Shown here in pieces: positions 59,179-64,000 of a stretch of 64,000 nt of DNA. The stretch spans positions 2,976,001 through 3,040,000 of the forward strand of contig NZ_CP059903.1 of NCBI RefSeq assembly GCF_014127485.1, written 5' to 3'. Source of the stretch: Nocardioides dongkuii. GTDB lineage: Bacteria > Actinomycetota > Actinomycetes > Propionibacteriales > Nocardioidaceae. Made by a program: the position numbers and the translations under genes. Below the pieces are notes generated by a model. It saw nothing but the letters and a program-made list of their open reading frames with translations, was not told the origin of the DNA and did not search any database. Every line of letters starts with the position of its first letter. Position 1 is the stretch's first letter.

Positions 59179-60243
59179 TCAGCGTCCCTCCAGCCAGTCG
59201 CGCAGCCGGGACTCGCACCGCTCGATGTCCGCGACCGGCACGTGCTCCTCCTGCTTGTGGGCCAGCATCGGGTCCCCCGGCCCGTAGTTGACCGCCGGCA
59301 CGCCGAGCGCGGTGAAGCGCGCGACGTCGGTCCAGCCGAACTTCGGGGCGACCTCGCCGCCGACCGCCGCGATGAACGCCTTCGCGGCCGGGCGGTCCAG
59401 CCCGGGCAGCGCGCCCGGCGCGGTGTCGGTGAGCCGCACGTCGTACCCCTCGAAGACGTCGCGGACGAACCGCTCCGCCTCCGCCTCGCTGCGGTCGGGC
59501 GCGAACCGGAAGTTGACCTCGACGACGCACTCGTCGGGCAGCACGTTGCCCGCGACGCCGCCGCGGATGAAGACCGCGTTCAGCCCCTCGTGGTACTCCA
59601 GCCCGTCGATGACCGGCATGCGCGCCTCGTAGGCGTTCAGCCGGGCCAGCACCTCCCCGGCGCCGTGGATGGCGTTGACCCCGCGCCAGCTCCGCGCGGA
59701 GTGGGCGCGCTCGCCGGTGGTGCGGACCTCGACGCGCAGGGTGCCCTGGCAGCCCGCCTCGACCACCGCGTTGGAGGGCTCCATCAGGATCGCGAAGTCG
59801 GCGGCCATCAGGTCGGGGTCGCTCTCGGCGAGGTGCAGGAGGCCGTTGTGCTCGGCCTCGATCTCCTCGCCCTCGTAGAGGATGTAGGTCACGTCGCGGA
59901 CCGGCTCGGGCACGGTGGCGGCGAGCCGGAGGATCACCGCGTCCCCGCCCTTCATGTCGCAGGTGCCGAGGCCGTGCAGGACGCCGTCCTCGAGCCGGCT
60001 CGGCAGGTTGTCGTTGACCGGCACGGTGTCGAGGTGGCCGGCGATCACGACCCGCTCGTCGCGGCCGAGGTCGGTGCGCGCGACGACGGTGTTGCCCCGG
60101 CGTACGACCTCGAGGTGGGGCAGCGTCCGGAGCGCCGCCTCGACGGCGTCGGCGATCGCCTGCTCGCCGAGGCTGACCGACTCGATGTCGACCAGCTGGC
60201 GGGTGAGGGTGACGGCGTCGGCGGAGAGGTCCAGGGTCGTCAT
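59179..60243 (-). CDS. dapE: Succinyl-diaminopimelate desuccinylase
   Basis: This 354-residue M20 metallopeptidase has the zinc ligands in VIAGHLDTVP, the bridging Asp in TCDMKGGDAV, catalytic Glu pair in YEGEEIEAEHNG and the dimerisation-domain motif ERAHSARSWRGVNAIH. It makes LL-diaminopimelate for lysine and peptidoglycan. An upstream ATG at 60252 is also possible. It heads the operon dapE - LOG protein - DivIVA-domain protein. Confidence 0.92.
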   Translation of the reverse strand: MTTLDLSADAVTLTRQLVDIESVSLGEQAIADAVEAALRTLPHLEVVRRGNTVVARTDLGRDERVVIAGHLDTVPVNDNLPSRLEDGVLHGLGTCDMKGGDAVILRLAATVPEPVRDVTYILYEGEEIEAEHNGLLHLAESDPDLMAADFAILMEPSNAVVEAGCQGTLRVEVRTTGERAHSARSWRGVNAIHGAGEVLARLNAYEARMPVIDGLEYHEGLNAVFIRGGVAGNVLPDECVVEVNFRFAPDRSEAEAERFVRDVFEGYDVRLTDTAPGALPGLDRPAAKAFIAAVGGEVAPKFGWTDVARFTALGVPAVNYGPGDPMLAHKQEEHVPVADIERCESRLRDWLEGR

Positions 60244-60290
60244 GGCGCCCATCCAACCAGCCGCCCCCGCCGCCGGCCCGGCCTCGCCAT

Positions 60291-60306
60291 CTGGACAGGT
60301 GTCCAG
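60291..60306. promoter_or_regulatory. Palindrome upstream of F420-type oxidoreductase
   Basis: CTGGACAGGTGTCCAG is a perfect 7-bp inverted repeat around GG, in the 104-base region between dapE and the divergent oxidoreductase gene. It is a candidate operator. Confidence 0.5.
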
Positions 60307-60322
60307 TTCGACTTCCCTGCCA

Positions 60323-60338
60323 CTGGAACACGTTCTAG
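60323..60338. promoter_or_regulatory. KstR-like operator overlapping the promoter
   Basis: CTGGAACACGTTCTAG has a GAAC-AC-GTTC core and near-symmetric CTnG ends, resembling sites of the mycobacterial TetR-family repressor KstR. It overlaps the -10 box of the following gene, a position suited to repression. Confidence 0.5.
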
Positions 60339-60341
60339 TCT
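60336..60341 (+). promoter_or_regulatory. Candidate -10 box for a leaderless transcript
   Basis: TAGTCT is followed by six bases and the ATG at 60348. TTCCCT lies 17 bases upstream as a weak -35. No Shine-Dalgarno is present. Confidence 0.5.
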
Positions 60342-60347
60342 CGGCCC

Positions 60348-61199
60348 ATGCGCAACGGCCTCGTCCTGTTCACCTCCGACCGCGGCATCGCGCCGGCCAC
60401 CCTCGCCAAGGCCGGGGAGGACCGGGGGTTCGACACGATCTACGTCCCCGAGCACACCCACATCCCGGTCAAGCGGGAGGCGGCGCACCCGGGCACCGGC
60501 GACGAGACGCTGCCCGACGACCGCTACCTGCGCACCCTCGACCCCTGGGTCTCGCTCGCGACCGCCGCCGCCGTCACGACGCGGATCGGCTTGTCCACCG
60601 CGGTGGCGCTGCCGGTGGAGTCCGACCCGATCACGCTCGCCAAGACGATCGCCACGCTCGACCACCTCTCCGGCGGCCGGGTGACGATCGGCGCCGGCTT
60701 CGGGTGGAACACCGACGAGCTCGCCGACCACCACGTGCCGGCGGCCAAGCGGCGTACGGTCCTCAAGGAGTACGTCCAGGCGATGCGCGCGCTGTGGACC
60801 CAGGAGGAGGCCTCCTACGAGGGCGAGTTCGTCTCGTTCGGGCCCTCGTGGGCCTACCCCAAGCCCGTCCAGGCGCACGTCCCGCTGATCATCGGCGCCG
60901 GCGGCGGGCCGAAGACGTTCCGCTGGATCGCCGAGCACGCCGACGGCTGGATGACCACCCCGACCCAGACCGACATCTCCGGGCAGATCGCGGCGCTGAA
61001 GACGGCCTGGGCCGAAGCCGGCCGCGACGGGATCCCGGACATCCGGGTGCTGATCGCGTTCCGCCCCGACCCCGCCGACCTGGCCGCCTGGGCCGAGGCC
61101 GGCGTCACCGAGCTGATCTGGGGCGTGCCGGACAAGTCCGAGGACGAGGTGCTCGCCCACCTCGACAAGCAGGCCACCCGCCTCGGCCTCACCGGCTGA
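60348..61199 (+). CDS. LLM-class F420-dependent oxidoreductase
   Basis: The 283-residue protein is a luciferase-like TIM barrel with DTIYVPEHTHIP, LSTAVALPVESDPITLAKTIATLDHLSGGRVTIGAGFGW and IIGAGGGPKTFRWIAEHADGWM, the pattern of F420-dependent actinobacterial enzymes. The substrate is unknown. A KstR-like site at its promoter suggests a place in sterol or lipid breakdown. It converges on ileS. Confidence 0.88.
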   Translation: MRNGLVLFTSDRGIAPATLAKAGEDRGFDTIYVPEHTHIPVKREAAHPGTGDETLPDDRYLRTLDPWVSLATAAAVTTRIGLSTAVALPVESDPITLAKTIATLDHLSGGRVTIGAGFGWNTDELADHHVPAAKRRTVLKEYVQAMRALWTQEEASYEGEFVSFGPSWAYPKPVQAHVPLIIGAGGGPKTFRWIAEHADGWMTTPTQTDISGQIAALKTAWAEAGRDGIPDIRVLIAFRPDPADLAAWAEAGVTELIWGVPDKSEDEVLAHLDKQATRLGLTG

Positions 61200-61206
61200 C
61201 CCCCTC

Positions 61207-61294
61207 GTACGCCGAGTCGGCGTGAGTTGTACGCCGAGTCGGCGCTTGTGTCCGCCCTCCCTGTGGAGAAAGCGAACATTCGCGCCGACTCGGC
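61207..61294. repeat. Repeated 13-bp palindromes between convergent genes
   Basis: GTACGCCGAGTCGGCG occurs at 61207-61222 and 61229-61244; CGCCGACTCGGC, its inverse, is at 61283-61294. CGCCGA-G-TCGGCG is itself symmetric. The block fills the gap between the oxidoreductase and ileS and may stop transcription from both sides. Confidence 0.7.
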
Positions 61295-61314
61295 TTACTG
61301 CTGGGGGGTGGGGG

Positions 61315-64000
61315 TCAGGCGCGGGTGACCGAGACGGTCGCCTTCTCGCCGTCGCCGACGGCGACCTCCGCGACGCTGCCGACGACCTCGGCGGCCGGCC
61401 GCACGTCGTACGACGTCGCGAGCGTCTCGCCGGTGACCAGCGCCTCGTGGGCGCGGGCCGCGGCCTGCACGGCGTCCGAGCCGCCGACCACGAGCGCGAT
61501 CCGGTCGGAGACGTCGAGGCCGGCGTCGCGGCGGGCCTGCTGGACCGCGCGCACCAGGTCGCGGGCCAGGCCCTCGGCCGCCAGCTCCGGCGTCACGGCG
61601 GTGTCGAGGACGACGAACCCGCCGCCGGGCAGCATGCCGACCGCGGAGCTGTCGTCGGCGGCGCCGGCGACCGTCTCGAGGGTGTACTCCCCCTCCTCCA
61701 GCACCAGCCCGCCGGCGGTGACGGTGCCGTCGTCGGCCACCGACCAGTCGCCGGACTTCGAGCCCTTGATGGCGTCCTGCACCGACCGGCCGAGCCGCGG
61801 GCCGGCGGCCCGGGCGTTGACGGTCAGCTTCCGCGAGACGCCGTACGACGCGGCCTCCGGCGCGTCCGCGGCCAGCAGGCGGACGTCCTTGACGTTCACC
61901 TCGTCGCGGACGATGCCCTCGAAGCCGGCCAGCGCGGCCGGGTCCTCGACCACGACCGTCAGCGTCGCGAGCGGCAGCCGGTTGCGCAGGCCCGCGGCCT
62001 TGCGCAGCGCGGATGTCGCCGAGCAGACGTCGCGCACCTGGTCCATCGCGGAGACCAGCGCCTCGTCGGCCGGCAGCTCGTCGGCCGAGGGCCAGTCGGT
62101 GAGGTGCACCGACCGGCCGCCGGTCAGCCCGCGCCAGACCTCCTCGGTGGTCAGCGGCAGCAGCGGCGCGGTGGTGCGGCAGACGACCTCGAGCACCGTG
62201 TAGAGGGTGTCGAAGGCGTCGGCGTTGTCGCCCCAGAACCGGTCGCGGGAGCGGCGGATGTACCAGTTGGTGAGCACGTCGAGGAACGACCGGGTCGCGT
62301 CGCAGGCGTCCGCGACGGCGTAGTCGTCGAGCGAGGCGGTCATCTGCTCGACGTACTGGCGGCACTTGGCGAGCAGGTAGCGGTCCAGCGGGTCCGCGGA
62401 GTCGGTGCGCGCGGTCGCCTCGTGCCCCTGCCCGTCACGCGCGGCGTTGGCGTAGAGCGAGAAGAAGTACCAGCTGTTCCACAGCGGCATCAGCACCTGC
62501 CGCACCGACTCGCGGATGCCCTGCTCGGTGACGACCAGGTTGCCGCCGCGCAGGATCGGCGAGGACATCAGGAACCAGCGCATCGCGTCGGCGCCGTCGC
62601 GGTCGAAGACCTCGCGGACGTCGGGGTAGTTGCGCAGCGACTTGCTCATCTTGTTGCCGTCGGAGCCCAGCACGATGCCGTGGCTGACGCACGCCTCGAA
62701 CGCCGGCTTGTCGAACAGCGCGGTCGCCAGGATGTGCAGCGTGTAGAACCAGCCGCGGGTCTGGCCGATGTACTCGACGATGAAGTCGCCCGGGAAGTGG
62801 CCCTTGCGCTGCGCGGTCCCGTCGAACCACTCGGCGTTCTCGAAGGGGTAGTGCACCTGCGCGAACGACATCGACCCGGAGTCGAACCACACGTCGAGCA
62901 CGTCGGTGACGCGGCGCATCATCGACCGGCCGGTCGGGTCGTCGGGGTTCGGGCGCACCAGGTCGTCGACGTAGGGCCGGTGCAGGTCGGGCTCGCCGTC
63001 CTTGCCGCGCGGCAGCCGGCCGAAGTCGCGCTCGATCTCGGCGAACGAGCCGTACACGTCCAGGCGGGGGTACGCCGGGTCGTCGCTCTTCCAGACCGGC
63101 ACCGGGGAGCCCCAGAAGCGGTTGCGGGTGATCGACCAGTCGCGGGCGTTCTCCAGCCACCGGCCGAACTGCCCGTCGCGGATGTGGTCGGGCACCCAGC
63201 GGATCTGCTGGTTGAGCTCGAGCATCCGCTCCTTGATCGCGGTGACCTCGACGAACCACGACGAGACGCCCTTGTAGATCAGCGGCTCCCGGCAGCGCCA
63301 GCAGTGCGGGTAGGAGTGGTCGTAGGTCTCGCGGCGCAGCAGCACGGTGCCGGGCGTGACCGCACCGGCGTCGCCCTCGCCCCGGGTGGCCGCCTTGAGG
63401 TGGTCGATGATGTGCGGGTTGGCGTCGAAGACCTGCATGCCCTCGTACTCCACGACGGGGTGGGTGAACCGCCCGTCCTTGCCGACCGGCATCACGGCCT
63501 CGATGCCCTCGCGGTCGGTGACCACCTTGTCGTCCTCACCGAAGGCGCCGGCGGTGTGCACCAGCCCGGTGCCGTCGGTCGTGGTCACGAACTCCGCGGC
63601 GACGACGCGGAAGGCGTTCTCGTGGCCGAGGTAGTAGGAGAACGGCGGCGTGTACGTCAGCCCCACCAGGTCCGCGCCGGTGCCGCGCCAGACGACCTCG
63701 GGGCTCTCGCCGAGCTCCCGGGCGTACCCGCCCAGCCGCGCCTCGGCCAGGACGTAGCGCACCCCGTCGGCGAGGACGGCGACGTAGTCGATGTCCTCGC
63801 CGACCATCACCGCGAGGTTGGACGGCAGCGTCCACGGCGTGGTCGTCCAGACGAGCAGCTTGGCCCCGTGCAGGTCGCCCTCGGAGACGATGTCGTAGCC
63901 CACCGTGACGGCCGGGTCCTGGCGCACCTGGTAGACGTCGTCGTCCATCCGCAGCTCGTGGTTGGACAGCGGCGTCTCGTCGTTCCAGCAGTACGGCAGG
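61315..64000 (-). CDS. ileS: Isoleucyl-tRNA synthetase, C-terminal part (5' truncated by window)
   Basis: The frame is open to the window edge, so the N-terminus with the HIGH motif lies outside. The visible ~894 residues include the editing domain ([29 protein letters not shown]), the class I core with [19 protein letters not shown] near the edge, [12 protein letters not shown] and the KMSKS loop in [14 protein letters not shown], and the anticodon-binding domain. The C-terminal region is long and lacks a visible zinc-finger Cys set, as in the IleS2-like type of actinobacteria. It charges tRNA-Ile. Confidence 0.95.
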   Translation of the reverse strand, partial: LPYCWNDETPLSNHELRMDDDVYQVRQDPAVTVGYDIVSEGDLHGAKLLVWTTTPWTLPSNLAVMVGEDIDYVAVLADGVRYVLAEARLGGYARELGESPEVVWRGTGADLVGLTYTPPFSYYLGHENAFRVVAAEFVTTTDGTGLVHTAGAFGEDDKVVTDREGIEAVMPVGKDGRFTHPVVEYEGMQVFDANPHIIDHLKAATRGEGDAGAVTPGTVLLRRETYDHSYPHCWRCREPLIYKGVSSWFVEVTAIKERMLELNQQIRWVPDHIRDGQFGRWLENARDWSITRNRFWGSPVPVWKSDDPAYPRLDVYGSFAEIERDFGRLPRGKDGEPDLHRPYVDDLVRPNPDDPTGRSMMRRVTDVLDVWFDSGSMSFAQVHYPFENAEWFDGTAQRKGHFPGDFIVEYIGQTRGWFYTLHILATALFDKPAFEACVSHGIVLGSDGNKMSKSLRNYPDVREVFDRDGADAMRWFLMSSPILRGGNLVVTEQGIRESVRQVLMPLWNSWYFFSLYANAARDGQGHEATARTDSADPLDRYLLAKCRQYVEQMTASLDDYAVADACDATRSFLDVLTNWYIRRSRDRFWGDNADAFDTLYTVLEVVCRTTAPLLPLTTEEVWRGLTGGRSVHLTDWPSADELPADEALVSAMDQVRDVCSATSALRKAAGLRNRLPLATLTVVVEDPAALAGFEGIVRDEVNVKDVRLLAADAPEAASYGVSRKLTVNARAAGPRLGRSVQDAIKGSKSGDWSVADDGTVTAGGLVLEEGEYTLETVAGAADDSSAVGMLPGGGFVVLDTAVTPELAAEGLARDLVRAVQQARRDAGLDVSDRIALVVGGSDAVQAAARAHEALVTGETLATSYDVRPAAEVVGSVAEVAVGDGEKATVSVTRA

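Overview
The window is a 64-kb piece of a high-GC actinobacterial chromosome, most likely from the Nocardioidaceae (a Nocardioides-like organism). This is inferred from the gene set: a DUF222/HNH endonuclease, a ~1,600-residue NAD-glutamate dehydrogenase, Ku with a split LigD-type polymerase and ligase, a class E sortase, an F420-type luciferase-like oxidoreductase, DUF3117, and a sigE-rseA-htrA locus with a divergent O-methyltransferase as in mycobacteria. Many genes have a TAnnnT-type -10 box six or seven bases before the start codon and no Shine-Dalgarno sequence, so leaderless transcripts look common.

Layout. 1-2,220: the end of a processive glycosyltransferase, a 56-residue protein carrying an LAMTG sorting signal, a class E sortase, and a convergent secreted GH26-type glycanase. 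2,277-9,401: a FluC/CrcB pair, a degenerate ABC ATPase with a YhgE/Pip membrane partner, the HNH endonuclease, a small secreted protein, a dehydrogenase and a VOC protein. 9,491-14,320: a visibly less GC-rich accessory stretch of small stand-alone genes separated by related intergenic repeats, ending in an IS110 element. 14,381-19,851: a HAD phosphatase, membrane and spermidine-synthase-like proteins, an MpaB-family oxygenase, a two-component system with a degenerate kinase, and a signal-peptidase-like protein without its catalytic residues. 20,171-23,026: non-homologous end joining (polymerase, ligase, Ku). 23,103-26,177: a mini zinc-finger-like protein, a MerR regulator with divergent leaderless promoters, a large membrane protein with a 45-residue partner, and a tandem 52-bp palindromic repeat.

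26,188-33,776: an operon of fused carboxyltransferase, class III CoA-transferase and MatC-like carrier, then a TSUP exporter, an SDR and an ABC exporter. 33,809-42,097: amino-acid catabolism (NAD-glutamate dehydrogenase, tryptophan 2,3-dioxygenase, PruA). Glutamate made by PruA can be deaminated by the dehydrogenase. 42,168-48,071: a WS/DGAT-like protein with an altered active site, a cupredoxin-like lipoprotein with a polytopic membrane partner, and TadZ/CpaE-like and CpaB-like proteins. 48,076-51,346: the SigE envelope-stress locus. 51,343-64,000: an MMPL exporter with a MarR regulator, leucyl aminopeptidase, DUF3117, enoyl-CoA hydratase, an M14 peptidase, a LOG-family protein, DapE, an F420-type oxidoreductase behind a KstR-like operator, and the C-terminal ~895 residues of IleRS.

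The most unusual items are the minimal LAxTG sorting substrate between a glycosyltransferase and its sortase, the cassette-like repeat array, several proteins of recognisable families with catalytic residues replaced, and a family of tiny membrane proteins sharing the motif HMGALH. No CRISPR array, rRNA or tRNA was seen.
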